Origin: CAYZNE01 sp964461035 | Lineage (GTDB): Archaea > Nanobdellota > Nanobdellia > Woesearchaeales > CAYZNE01 | Direction of reading: 5' to 3' | Length of the DNA stretch: 52,848 bases | Assembly: GCA_964461035.1 (NCBI GenBank) | Contig: CAYWRI010000007.1 | Location: 1 to 52,848, forward strand | Shown: in pieces, positions 37,575 through 46,979 of the stretch | Layout of the letters: each line of letters begins with the position of its first letter | Position numbering within the stretch: the stretch's first letter is position 1 | The notes under the pieces: model-generated | What the model was told of the DNA's origin: nothing | The model's input: only the letters and a program-made list of their open reading frames with translations | Databases searched by the model: none | Made by a program: the position numbers and the translations under genes

Positions 37575-38720
37575 TCAGTTTAATTTTTTATTTTCTATTG
37601 TTCTGTATACTCCTCTACCAACTTTCTCGATAAAACCTGCATCAATTAAGCTTCTTAAAGGTTTCTGATCTTTTAAATCTATTTCTGTCCTCATTGTTTT
37701 ATAAGTAGTTTCACCAAATTCACTAAGATAATTTAAAACATCTTGTTTTCTTTCTTCAAGACTTTTCTTAATAGGTTTACTCGAAAGATATATTTTCAGA
37801 GAATTATTTATATTTTCATACTTACGGATAAATTTTTGAACATGTTTTTTATTTTTTTTACGGGAAGTTGAATAAAAATTTAGTACTAAATTTAAATCTT
37901 GTATGAAATCTAATCCTTTTTCAGTTATTTCTAATGTAGAATATTTTTCATGTTGTTTCCAGTCATTTTCCAATTGCTCTATTAAATTAGAATTTTTTAA
38001 TTCTGTAATTGCACTTCTTGTTCTTTTTTTAGTTAAACCTATTTTTTCAGTTATTTCAACATAATTTTGACCAGATTTACACATCAATTGATTAAATACT
38101 TTTTTGGCATCTAAAGATAGCTCTTCAACTAATTTATGATAATCTTTAATTTTACCATTTGAAATTTGATAGAAAATCTGTCCTTTTTTATTCATTCTTA
38201 TAGAAGAATATTCTATTAAGTTTAATTTTTTAAACTTATTAATATTATCAAAAATTGTTCCTTCAGCAATCTTTAATTCTTCAACTAAATATTTTTTTTG
38301 TAATTTTCCTTTAAAGCTAATTATTCTTAGCATATCTACAGAGTTTTTAGGGGAGTTCTTTGTTGCATGACCAAAAAATTTCATCATAGAAAATCCATAT
38401 TTATTAGTCATTGCCAGAAAATATTGTGCTATTAAATCAATTTCTGTTTCAATAGCAAAATCATTTAATAGACATTTTCTTTCACCATCTGAATAATCTT
38501 TATCAATAAAATTATCTATTTTTGAATGAGAATGTCTTTCATCACAATGAGATCTGAAATCAGTTTCAGTTAATTTAATTTCTAAAGTTTCATTTGATTC
38601 ATTATGTAATTCACCAATAGTCTTTGGTTCTTTTCTTGATAAGGCATAACCTAAAATATATGATTTTAGTTCATTATTAATAGATTCTAATAATAAATTT
38701 ACATCTCTATCTTTATTCAT
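37575..38720 (-). CDS. Multi-winged-helix transcriptional regulator (putative)
   Basis: This 381-residue protein appears to contain several winged-helix units. One is near 130-195 (LRIISFKGKLQKKYLVEELK...TIFDNINKFKKLNLIE). Another is near 210-285 (AKKVFNQLMC...YVEITEKIGLTKKRTRSAIT...LEITEKGLDFI). A last is near 325-378 (KQDVLNYLSEFGETTYKTMR...GRGVYRTIENKK). The N-terminal region has a His/Cys-rich patch, FRSHCDERHSHSK. The target and ligand are unknown; it may regulate neighbouring genes. It is a single gene, convergent with the LUD gene. Confidence 0.7.
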   Translation of the reverse strand: MNKDRDVNLLLESINNELKSYILGYALSRKEPKTIGELHNESNETLEIKLTETDFRSHCDERHSHSKIDNFIDKDYSDGERKCLLNDFAIETEIDLIAQYFLAMTNKYGFSMMKFFGHATKNSPKNSVDMLRIISFKGKLQKKYLVEELKIAEGTIFDNINKFKKLNLIEYSSIRMNKKGQIFYQISNGKIKDYHKLVEELSLDAKKVFNQLMCKSGQNYVEITEKIGLTKKRTRSAITELKNSNLIEQLENDWKQHEKYSTLEITEKGLDFIQDLNLVLNFYSTSRKKNKKHVQKFIRKYENINNSLKIYLSSKPIKKSLEERKQDVLNYLSEFGETTYKTMRTEIDLKDQKPLRSLIDAGFIEKVGRGVYRTIENKKLN

Positions 38721-38788
38721 AGATGTGGTGTATCTTATTTCATTTATAAATGTTTCTACAATTAACTACTTAATAGTGAGTATTGTGA

Positions 38789-41614
38789 TCATTCAACCAA
38801 CACGGCCGGTTTGCTAGGTGTTGCAGAAGATGCTTTGCTTTCAGAAGAATTGTCTGCAGATTCTATAATGACTTGGCAACCAAATTCTGTTTCTAAGAAT
38901 TCTTTTGATTGTTCAATAAGTTCTTTTTCTTTATTACAAGAAACAAATTTTGGAAGAGAACCTGCTTTTATTACTTTAGGAATTATTTTCATTATTTCTT
39001 TACTATGTTTTTTCAAATCAGTTTGCATAACTGCAGAAATAATGTCTTTAGGATTTCTGGTTTCATTCAACTTTTCGGATAAAATATCGTAGAAGTTATA
39101 TTTCCATGAACTTGAAATAAATAATTTTATCTTTGCAGGTTTATCTATTTTAGCAAGTTTTAGAACTTGAATTATATCATTCATAAGATTACTTACAATC
39201 CATTCACTATCTTCAATTATTTTTGTTTCATCATAAACAGGCCATTCAGCTAATGAAACAAAACCTTTTTTACCAATTAAATTCCATAATTCTTCAGCAA
39301 CATGAGGAACTATAGGACTAACCATTATTGCCTGAGATTCTATAACTCTGTTGATTATTTCTTTATTTGGAGAATTATTACATCTTCTAAGATACCATTT
39401 TAATGCTCTTGACAATTCAAAATAAGCTGTTTGAAAAGCAGTTCTAAAAAGAGTTAAAGAATAAGATTCTTCAGAAGATTTGATTATTTCATTAAGCTTT
39501 GAAGTCATCCAAATATCAATTTCTTTTATATTATCCCTTCCAGTATCATATATTTCTTTAGAAAATTCCAGCCATTGAGCTAATTTAGGCATCAAAGTTT
39601 TAGCGAGTGAGCTATCCCAATTAGGATCATCAAGACTTTCTCCGCCTGAAAGAATTGTCGCTCTTGAAACATCTGCGGAATATTTTTCAGCCATATCTCT
39701 TAAAGGAATCATGTTTCCAAGAGACTTAGACATTTTTTCTCCATTAACAGTTACCCACCCATTAACTCCAATACTTTGAGGCCATTTTTCTTTTGGAAAT
39801 ATTGCAGTATGATTAAACATGTAAAATGTTAAATGATTCTGAATAAGATCTTTTCCCGAATTTCTAAAATCAACAGGATACCAATATTCAAATTCTTTTT
39901 TTAATTCATCAGCAATTTTTTTATCAACTTTTATTTCTGTTTCTTTGTTTAAAAAAACATAATTAAAAAAAGCATCATCTAATTTTTCGGGTTCAATATC
40001 TTTTATTTTATGTGCTATTGTGTAATAAGCCATGTAAATTGTTGAATCTGATAATGATTCGATTAACCATTTTTCATCCCATGGAAGTTTTGTTCCAAGA
40101 CCTTCTTCTCTTGTGCAAGCCCATTCATGAAGCCAATCAATAACATTATGAAATTGGTCTCTGGACTTTTCAGGATATAATTTTAAATTATCAAGACATT
40201 CATGAGTTAATTTTTTCCATTCTTCATCAGCATAATTCAAAAACCATTGATTATCAACAATCTTTACAACACAAGGCGTTAAACATCTACAAACCACTTT
40301 GCCTGTAAGTTCATAAAATTTTATTGCTAAACCTTGAGAAAGTAATTCTTGTTTCATTGCATCTTTTGCTTTTTCAACAGGCATTCCAGAATAAACTCCA
40401 CAATTATCAAGCATTTTACCTTCATAAAATCCTTTTTTGTATACGATCTTTTTTGCTTTTTCAAGTTTTTCTCTTTGATTTTGATTTGTTATATTAAAGT
40501 CTTTACAAATTTTTTCAGCAGCTTTATTTCCAAGTTTTCCTGCATCAATAATTGGAATAACTTCGATTTTTTTTATTTCATCATTATTCAATTCATATTT
40601 CTGACATAATTCAGGAGAATTCTTTAAATCCATTAAACCAATATAATCATCTGGTGCATCACTAGGAACAGATGTTACAATTCCTGTTCCTTTATCAGGT
40701 TTGCAAAAATTAGAAGGCCAAATTGGGATTTGTCTATTAATATAAGGTGCTAAAGCGTTTTTACCAATAAGTTCTTTACCTAAAATTTTAGAAATTATTT
40801 TTACTTCATGTTTTTGTTGTTGCAATTTTTGAGAACATACTTCAGATATTATCCACGTTTCATTATCAACTTTTGCTCTAACATATTCTTGTTCTGAACC
40901 AATCCAAATATTAGTTTGACCATACATTGTTTCAGGTCTAAGTGTTGCAACAACAATAAATTCATTAGAATTTTCTAACTTAAATTTTATTAATGTAAAT
41001 TCTTGGGCTGATTCTCCTTCACCTTCACTTCTCGAATGGTCTCCAACAGCATTATTGCACTTAGGACACCAAACAACAGGAAATTTTCCTTTGATAACAT
41101 AACCTTTTTCTTTTAAAGTATTAAATTGCCATTTTATAAATTTATCATAATGCGGATTTAATGAAGTTGTGTGAAATTCTCTTCTCCAATCTATGGACAT
41201 TCCCATTAATTTGTAATCTTTTCTAAATTCTGGTTGGAAAAATTCTAACCAATATTCAGGTTTTTCAAATTTCTTAAGTTCTTCAGAATCAGTTATACCC
41301 ATATCCGCCATTATTTTCATTTGCTTTTGCTCTTTTGATTTAACTCTTTTAGCAGCATTAACAATTGGAGAACCAGTTGCATGCCAACCTTGAGGAAATA
41401 AAACATTAAAACCTTTAGCTCTTTTGAATCTGGCAAAAGCATCAACTCTTGCTAAAGTATAAACATGACCTATATGAGAATACGCATTAATATAAGGATA
41501 AGGAAAAGTAAGAAAAAATTTCTGTTTATTATTATCAACTTCTGGTTCAAAGATTTTTTCTTCTGACCATTTCTTCTGCCATTTTTCTTGTATTTCTAAT
41601 AACTTGTGTTCCAT
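38789..41614 (-). CDS. leuS: Leucyl-tRNA synthetase
   Basis: This 941-residue archaeal/eukaryotic-type LeuRS has the HIGH-like motif HIGH in PYPYINAYSHIGHVYT (34-49) and KMSKS in GEKMSKSLGN near residue 627. The editing domain contains VVATLRPETMYGQTN with the conserved Thr-rich loop, and ADMGITDSEELKKFEKPEYW is an archaeal LeuRS segment. WCPKCNNAVG is a zinc-type pair. The very C-terminal end is a low-complexity Ser/Ala tail (SSESKASSATPSKP), which is unusual but short. Length is normal (about 940-970). Confidence 0.97.
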   Translation of the reverse strand: MEHKLLEIQEKWQKKWSEEKIFEPEVDNNKQKFFLTFPYPYINAYSHIGHVYTLARVDAFARFKRAKGFNVLFPQGWHATGSPIVNAAKRVKSKEQKQMKIMADMGITDSEELKKFEKPEYWLEFFQPEFRKDYKLMGMSIDWRREFHTTSLNPHYDKFIKWQFNTLKEKGYVIKGKFPVVWCPKCNNAVGDHSRSEGEGESAQEFTLIKFKLENSNEFIVVATLRPETMYGQTNIWIGSEQEYVRAKVDNETWIISEVCSQKLQQQKHEVKIISKILGKELIGKNALAPYINRQIPIWPSNFCKPDKGTGIVTSVPSDAPDDYIGLMDLKNSPELCQKYELNNDEIKKIEVIPIIDAGKLGNKAAEKICKDFNITNQNQREKLEKAKKIVYKKGFYEGKMLDNCGVYSGMPVEKAKDAMKQELLSQGLAIKFYELTGKVVCRCLTPCVVKIVDNQWFLNYADEEWKKLTHECLDNLKLYPEKSRDQFHNVIDWLHEWACTREEGLGTKLPWDEKWLIESLSDSTIYMAYYTIAHKIKDIEPEKLDDAFFNYVFLNKETEIKVDKKIADELKKEFEYWYPVDFRNSGKDLIQNHLTFYMFNHTAIFPKEKWPQSIGVNGWVTVNGEKMSKSLGNMIPLRDMAEKYSADVSRATILSGGESLDDPNWDSSLAKTLMPKLAQWLEFSKEIYDTGRDNIKEIDIWMTSKLNEIIKSSEESYSLTLFRTAFQTAYFELSRALKWYLRRCNNSPNKEIINRVIESQAIMVSPIVPHVAEELWNLIGKKGFVSLAEWPVYDETKIIEDSEWIVSNLMNDIIQVLKLAKIDKPAKIKLFISSSWKYNFYDILSEKLNETRNPKDIISAVMQTDLKKHSKEIMKIIPKVIKAGSLPKFVSCNKEKELIEQSKEFLETEFGCQVIIESADNSSESKASSATPSKPAVLVE

Positions 41615-41770
41615 TGATATTAAAATTCTTATTAGTTTTAAATAGTTTTTTGTATTTTTAACTATTATTGCTACAGGGTTATTCGTATAATAGCTATATG
41701 GTTATGCTTATAAAAACATTTTTAAAGTTAAACTTTGAAATAGGTTATAGAATTAAAAAAAGAGGTTAAA

Positions 41771-42193
41771 ATGAGTAGAATGACTAAAAAGGCCCAAAAC
41801 TGGTCACTTGATCTTATTCTGGGAATAGTAATTTTTGTATTAATATTAAGTGTTTTTTATATGTTATTATCAAAAAGTGATTCTGCAGATGTAACTCTTA
41901 TGAAAAATAGTGGGCATAAAGTATTAAATTCATTAGATTCTAAAAGTTCTGGCATGACAAACACTTTTGTTGATGGTAATAAAATTAATATGTCTCAGCT
42001 TGAAGAACTTTATAGAAACGGGGATTATGATGCAATAAAGCAAGATTTAGGTTTAAATGGAGATTTTTGTATAATTCTTGAAGATAAAAATGGAAATGTT
42101 ATTTCTGTTGTAAATGGTACAAAATATATTTATGGATTTGGTAATGGTGAAGTTAATATAAGTAGTTGTCCCTGTGGTCAATCTTGTGATTAG
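41771..42193 (+). CDS. Pilin-like protein with class III signal peptide
   Basis: This 140-residue secreted or anchored protein has an N terminus, MSRMTKKAQNWSLDLILG, that fits archaeal type IV pilins. It has a basic leader, a predicted prepilin-peptidase cut between Ala8 and Gln9, and a hydrophobic helix (about 13-33, LDLILGIVIFVLILSVFY). The remainder is a small polar domain ending in a Cys-rich tail (SSCPCGQSCD) that could form disulfides. A GAGGT Shine-Dalgarno element precedes the ATG. Its stop lies 13 bp before the best ATG of hydC, so it may be the first gene of the hydrogenase transcript. Confidence 0.72.
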   Translation: MSRMTKKAQNWSLDLILGIVIFVLILSVFYMLLSKSDSADVTLMKNSGHKVLNSLDSKSSGMTNTFVDGNKINMSQLEELYRNGDYDAIKQDLGLNGDFCIILEDKNGNVISVVNGTKYIYGFGNGEVNISSCPCGQSCD

Positions 42194-42206
42194 TATTGTT
42201 GATAAA

Positions 42207-42731
42207 ATGGTTGGTGAAAATAAAAAAACTGCAGAAATAATAATACAAGAATTCTGTAGCAATATTCCAGATAATCTTGATTTTATTCAAAGAAAATCAA
42301 AATTAATTCAACTTCTTGAAGAAATTCAGAAAATAGAAGGTCATATATCTCGGGAAGTTGCTTCAAAAGTTTCTGATGCATTAAACCTTCCTTTAACTCA
42401 TGTTTATGGAGTTATAACATTTTATAATTCTTTAAAATTAGAACAAAATACAGAATATGTAATAAATTTATGTACTGGAACTGCATGTCATGTTAATGGT
42501 TCGTCAGATCTTTTAAAAATTTTGAAAAAAGAAATTGAAGTTTGTGAAAATCCTAAAATATTTTCTATTGACACAGTTAATTGTGTTGGTGCTTGTTCAC
42601 TTGCGCCTGTAGTTATGGTTAATGGAATTGTTCATGGAAAAATGATTGACAAAAAAATAAAACAACTAATAAATGATTTATTAATTGAACATAAAAATAA
42701 TAATCCTCAAAAATATGGGAATATAGTATGA
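42207..42731 (+). CDS. hydC: [FeFe] hydrogenase subunit HydC (NuoE-like, 2Fe-2S)
   Basis: This 174-residue thioredoxin-fold ferredoxin resembles NuoE/HydC/HndA. The four 2Fe-2S ligands lie in LCTGTACHVNG (C-x4-C) and NCVGACSLAPVV (C-x3-C). An N-terminal helical bundle includes REVASKVSDALNLPLTHVYG and VITFYNSL, the usual NuoE signature. The ATG at 42207 is chosen because an upstream in-frame GTG (42174) would overlap the pilin gene and add a non-conserved leader. It relays electrons between HydB and other clusters. Its stop overlaps the hydB ATG by 4 bp (ATGA). Confidence 0.93.
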   Translation: MVGENKKTAEIIIQEFCSNIPDNLDFIQRKSKLIQLLEEIQKIEGHISREVASKVSDALNLPLTHVYGVITFYNSLKLEQNTEYVINLCTGTACHVNGSSDLLKILKKEIEVCENPKIFSIDTVNCVGACSLAPVVMVNGIVHGKMIDKKIKQLINDLLIEHKNNNPQKYGNIV

Positions 42732-44485
42732 AAACACAAATACTTATTGGAATGGCAACTTGTGGCTTGGCTGCAGGCTCAGGAAAGACTTTTGAAAAAT
42801 TTGAAAAGTTGATAAAAGAAAAATCACTTGATTTTGAACTTAAAGCTGTTGGTTGCATTGGAATGTGTTATAATGAACCCTTAGTCGAAATAAAATCAGA
42901 TGAAATAAATATGATGCTTGTTAAAGTAAACGAAGATCAAGTAGAAAAAATATTAACTAAATTATCACAGAATAAAATCCCAACAGATTTTGTTGAATAT
43001 ACTGAAAAGAAAAAAGTTAATAATATTCCTTTAAAATCAGAGCATGGTTTTTTTAAAGATCAAATTAAAATAATAACAAAAAATTGTGGCGTTATTAATC
43101 CATTATCTTTAGATGAATATAAAAAAACAAAGGGATATTCAGGTCTTGTAAATGCATTAAAAATTGAACCTAATTTAGTTATAGAAATAATAAAAAAATC
43201 AAAATTAAGAGGCCGTGGTGGAGCAGGATTTCCAACAGGTTTAAAATGGAGCTTTATTGCTCAAAAAAAAGGAGAAAAGTTCTTAGTTTGTAATTTTGAT
43301 GAAGGAGATCCTGGTGCATTTATGAATCGTTCTCTAGTTGAAGGAGATCCATTTAGACTTATTGAAGGAATGACAATATGTGCTTATGCAATTAAAGCAA
43401 CTAAAGGATTTATTTATGTTAGAGCAGAATATCCTTTAGCTGTGCAAAGGCTAAATAAAACATTACAAATAGCCAGAGAAAATAATCTTCTTGGACAAAA
43501 CATTCTTGGTAAAGGTTTTGATTTTGATATTGAAATAAAAATGGGTGCGGGTGCATATGTTTGTGGAGAAGAAACCGCATTACTTTCTTCAATAGAAGGA
43601 AATAGAGGAAATCCTAGAGCAAAACCGCCCTTCCCTGCGGATAAAGGTCTTTGGGGTAAACCAACAAACATAAATAATGTTGGCACGCTTGCAAATGTTG
43701 CCTCAATAATGCAAATGGGTGTAAATAACTATCTTAAATATGGAACTCAGGAATCAGGTGGCACAAAAGTTATTTGTCTTACTGGAAAAATAAAAAGACC
43801 GGGAATAATTGAAGTTCCAATGGGAACAAGTCTTAAAAAAATAATATTTGATATTGGTGGTGGAACTGAGAAAAAATTTAAAGCAGTCCAAATAGGTGGA
43901 CCAAGTGGAGGATGTATTCCCGAATCCGATATTGATATTGATTATGATTATTCTTGCATTTCAAAAAAAGGGGCCATAATGGGTTCTGGAGGAATTGTTG
44001 TTTTAGATAAAACTTCAGACATGGTTGATGTTGCAAGATACTTTCTTAACTTTTCAGCTGAAGAATCTTGTGGTAAGTGTACTCCCTGTAGAGAAGGAAC
44101 AAGACAACTGATAAGATACCTTGATCTTATTCTTGAAAAAAAAGCAATGCTAAAAGACTTCAGAGAACTTCAAGAATTATGTAAAGTTATTCAAGATTCA
44201 GCGCTTTGCGGTCTCGGTCAGGCATCACCAAATCCTATTCTTAGCACAATACGATATTTTGAAAATGAATATCTTTCAAAGATAATTGATGCAAAAAAAA
44301 TGTTACGATATACAATAACTGATAAATGTATTGGTTGTGACATTTGTGCAAAAGTATGTCCTGCTAATGCAATATCAGGTGCATTAAAAGAAAAACACAT
44401 AATTGATCAAGATAAATGCATTCATTGTGATAAATGTTTTGAGAATTGCAGATTTAATGCAATAGAACGGAAAAAGAAAAAATGA
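42728..44485 (+). CDS. hydB: [FeFe] hydrogenase subunit HydB (NuoF-like, FMN/NAD(H))
   Basis: This 585-residue NuoF-type diaphorase subunit has an N-terminal thioredoxin-like 2Fe-2S domain (C12, C43, C47 in GCIGMCYNEP; only three obvious ligands). The FMN/NADH site GRGGAGFPTG is at 162-171, followed by FNDEGDP-type NFDEGDPGAFMNR, YVCGEETALLSSIEG and an SLBB segment. The 4Fe-4S site is ESCGKCTPCREGTRQ. Two C-terminal ferredoxin sites, CIGCDICAKVCP and CIHCDKCFENC, complete it. This domain set is that of HydB/HndC in trimeric bifurcating hydrogenases. It overlaps hydC and hydA by 4 bp each, so expression is tightly coupled. Confidence 0.95.
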   Translation: MKTQILIGMATCGLAAGSGKTFEKFEKLIKEKSLDFELKAVGCIGMCYNEPLVEIKSDEINMMLVKVNEDQVEKILTKLSQNKIPTDFVEYTEKKKVNNIPLKSEHGFFKDQIKIITKNCGVINPLSLDEYKKTKGYSGLVNALKIEPNLVIEIIKKSKLRGRGGAGFPTGLKWSFIAQKKGEKFLVCNFDEGDPGAFMNRSLVEGDPFRLIEGMTICAYAIKATKGFIYVRAEYPLAVQRLNKTLQIARENNLLGQNILGKGFDFDIEIKMGAGAYVCGEETALLSSIEGNRGNPRAKPPFPADKGLWGKPTNINNVGTLANVASIMQMGVNNYLKYGTQESGGTKVICLTGKIKRPGIIEVPMGTSLKKIIFDIGGGTEKKFKAVQIGGPSGGCIPESDIDIDYDYSCISKKGAIMGSGGIVVLDKTSDMVDVARYFLNFSAEESCGKCTPCREGTRQLIRYLDLILEKKAMLKDFRELQELCKVIQDSALCGLGQASPNPILSTIRYFENEYLSKIIDAKKMLRYTITDKCIGCDICAKVCPANAISGALKEKHIIDQDKCIHCDKCFENCRFNAIERKKKK

Positions 44486-46230
44486 TGCAAATAAAAATTC
44501 CGAGTGATGAAAAAGTAAAAGTAACTATAAATGATAAAGAATATTTAATTCCTAAAAACTTTACAATTTTAGAAGCTTGCAAAAAAATAGGTATTGATAT
44601 TCCAACTTTGTGTAATTATGAGTTGATTAGTCCTCTTGGTGCATGTAGATTATGTGTTGTTGAAGTTGAAGGAGCACGCACATTATTAAGTAGTTGTACA
44701 ACACCTGTAAAAGCTGAAATGAAAGTTTACACCCATACAAAAAGAGTAATGGATTCAAGACGTACAATATTAAAATTACTCATAGCAGATCATGGTAATA
44801 ACTGTTTGACCTGCTCTGAATCAACATCTTGCAAATTATTTAATTATGCTAATGATTATGAAATCGATTTTGATCCATATGTTCAAATAAAAGGAAAAGA
44901 AAGAATAAAAGACAATTCAAGTCTTTGCTTTTCAAGAGATAATAACATTTGTATAAGATGTGGAAAATGCACTCATATTTGTGCAGAAGTTCAAGGAGTT
45001 TATGCAATTGGATTAAGAGATCGTGGGGCAGACATGCAACCTGGTTGTCCTTTTGACAATACAATAATCGAATCAAAATGTATAAACTGTGGTCAATGTG
45101 TTTTAAATTGTCCAACTAATGCACTAAAAGAAAAAATTCAAGTTGATGAAGTTTGGGAATTAATTAATGATAAATCAAAGCATGTTGTTGCACAAGTTGC
45201 ACCCGCTGTAAGAGTGGCTATTGGAGAACCATTTGGAATGGAACCTGGTAGTTTAGCAACAGGAAAATTAGTTTCTGCACTTAAATTAATCGGATTTGAT
45301 AAAGTATTTGATACTCAAACCGGTGCAGATCTAACAATAATGGAAGAAGGAACAGAAGCACTTCAGCGAATAGAAAAAGGAGAAAATCTTCCTATTATGA
45401 CTTCTTGTTGTCCAGCTTGGGTAAACTATATTTATAATTTTTATCCTGAACTTAAAAAATATCTTTCAACTGCTAAAAGTCCTCAAGCAATGCTCGGAAG
45501 AATGATAAAAGAATATTATGCTAAAACTCAAGGAATCGATAAAAAAAATATTAAAGTTATTAGTATTATGCCTTGTATTGCAAAAAAAGATGAAATACTA
45601 AAAAAAGGTAATAAAGGTGATGTTGACATATCAATAACTACAAGAGAATTAGCTGATATGATTAAACAAGCAGGAATAGAATTCAGACATCTTAAAGAAG
45701 AAGAGTTTGACAATCCTCTTGGAGAATCAAGTGGTGCAGCAACAATTTTTGGAGTGACTGGTGGAGTTATGGAAGCCGCACTAAGAACAGCATACGAATT
45801 AAAAACTGGCCAAAAGCTTGAAAAACTTGAATTTGATCAAATAAGAGGATTGGATTTTGTCAAGGAAGGTACTATAGATTTTAATGGTAAACAAGTAAGA
45901 TTTTTAGTTTGTCATGGAATATCAAATATAAAACCATTTATGGAAAAACTAAAAAATGGTAAAAACAAATATGATTTTATTGAAGTAATGGCTTGTCCTG
46001 GAGGATGTATTGGTGGAGGTGGTCAACCAAAACCAACAAATGTTGAAATTATAAATGCTCGAATGAAAAGTATTTATTTAAATGACTCTGCTAATAAAAT
46101 AAGAAGAAGTTATGAAAATAAAGATATTCAAAAATTATATTCTACTTTTTTAAAAGAACCCTGCAGTGATGTTGCACATAAATTTTTACATCTTAATCAC
46201 GATGATAATGACATAGTTAAAAAGAATTAA
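44482..46230 (+). CDS. hydA: [FeFe] hydrogenase catalytic subunit HydA
   Basis: This 582-residue group A [FeFe] hydrogenase has an N-terminal 2Fe-2S site with C44, C55, C58 and C72. The His/Cys 4Fe-4S site is H104, C108, C111 and C117 (DHGNNCLTC...C). Two ferredoxin clusters follow, C157/C160/C163/C167 and C200/C203/C206/C210. H-cluster motifs are L1 TSCCPAW (307-313, including the proton-relay Cys310), L2 MPCIAKKDE (363-371) and L3 EVMACPGGCIGGGGQP (501-516). The C-terminal small-subunit domain is present. All catalytic residues are intact. It makes or uses H2 with HydB and HydC. Maturases HydE, HydF and HydG are not in the window. Confidence 0.97.
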   Translation: MMQIKIPSDEKVKVTINDKEYLIPKNFTILEACKKIGIDIPTLCNYELISPLGACRLCVVEVEGARTLLSSCTTPVKAEMKVYTHTKRVMDSRRTILKLLIADHGNNCLTCSESTSCKLFNYANDYEIDFDPYVQIKGKERIKDNSSLCFSRDNNICIRCGKCTHICAEVQGVYAIGLRDRGADMQPGCPFDNTIIESKCINCGQCVLNCPTNALKEKIQVDEVWELINDKSKHVVAQVAPAVRVAIGEPFGMEPGSLATGKLVSALKLIGFDKVFDTQTGADLTIMEEGTEALQRIEKGENLPIMTSCCPAWVNYIYNFYPELKKYLSTAKSPQAMLGRMIKEYYAKTQGIDKKNIKVISIMPCIAKKDEILKKGNKGDVDISITTRELADMIKQAGIEFRHLKEEEFDNPLGESSGAATIFGVTGGVMEAALRTAYELKTGQKLEKLEFDQIRGLDFVKEGTIDFNGKQVRFLVCHGISNIKPFMEKLKNGKNKYDFIEVMACPGGCIGGGGQPKPTNVEIINARMKSIYLNDSANKIRRSYENKDIQKLYSTFLKEPCSDVAHKFLHLNHDDNDIVKKN

Positions 46231-46250
46231 ATAAAAATAAAAATAAGAAT

Positions 46251-46781
46251 TTATTCAATATTCAAAGATTTAATAATTTTGTCAAGTTTCTTGTTGATTA
46301 TTTCAAAATCTTTACTAAAATCTTTATTAGTTGAAGTATTGTCAAAATTTCCTTTATCTCGCTTTGCATAACATTTATCACAGAAGATTGGTTTATTTGA
46401 AGTTGGTTTAAATGGAACTTCGCATTCCTTGCCACAAGCAGAACAAATAACTTTGGTCATTTCAAAATCCCGTCTATTTCTGCTATAACGCTTTGGTTCT
46501 CTACTGGAATCTCGTCTTCCTCTTGAATCATCCCTAAAACTTCCACCTGTATTTCTATCTCTTGAAGTATAACTACTGGAATCTCGTCTTCCTCGGAAAT
46601 CATTTCTAGAGCTTCCACCTGTATTTCTATCTCTTGAAGTATAACTACTGGAATCTCGTCTTCCTCGGGAATCATCTCTAAAACTGCCATCAGACTTATT
46701 ATTTCTTGAAGAATAACTGCTAGTAGAATCTCTGTTATTTGTTCTTTCATTTCTTTCTTTTGATTGTTCAAATCTTGCCAT
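46251..46781 (-). CDS. RG/SR-repeat protein with CxxC-CxxC zinc ribbon
   Basis: This 176-residue protein has residues 1-105 as a disordered Arg/Ser/Asp/Gly-rich region. It contains three copies of a 24-residue unit holding SFRDDSRGRRDSSSY and SRDRNTGG. A zinc ribbon follows: CSACGKECEVPFKP, then CDKCYAKR (C-x2-C ... C-x2-C, about 111-140). It ends with a short helix (INKKLDKIIKSLNIE). The ribbon belongs to a CxxC-CxxC type often found in DPANN and CPR small proteins; RG-rich tails usually bind RNA. It is convergent with hydA (20 bp between stops). RNA binding is inference. Confidence 0.82.
   Translation of the reverse strand: MARFEQSKERNERTNNRDSTSSYSSRNNKSDGSFRDDSRGRRDSSSYTSRDRNTGGSSRNDFRGRRDSSSYTSRDRNTGGSFRDDSRGRRDSSREPKRYSRNRRDFEMTKVICSACGKECEVPFKPTSNKPIFCDKCYAKRDKGNFDNTSTNKDFSKDFEIINKKLDKIIKSLNIE
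46501..46716 (-). repeat. Three tandem 72-bp coding repeats
   Basis: CTACTGGAAT recurs at 46501, 46573 and 46645, exactly 72 bp apart, inside the RG/SR protein gene. Each unit encodes 24 residues. The copies are nearly identical at the DNA level, which points to recent expansion by slippage or recombination. Confidence 0.85.
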
Positions 46782-46979
46782 AAATTGCTTAGAATTGAGA
46801 TTTCTATATAAATCTATTTAAATATTACTTATAAATGTGGCTAATTGGAATTGTGCACTAGAATTGATTAAGCACGTTAGTTTAATTTAGAAAATTCATT
46901 AACAAGAATTTTTTTTACTATTTCATAATGGTTGTTTATCAAAAATTTTATAAATAATATATATTTCTGATACAATAGA

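Noticed and set aside
46501..46716. Regular 72-bp repeats resembling a repeat array or CRISPR
   Set aside because: Repeats are adjacent with no variable spacers and lie in frame inside a zinc-ribbon protein gene; no cas genes are present.
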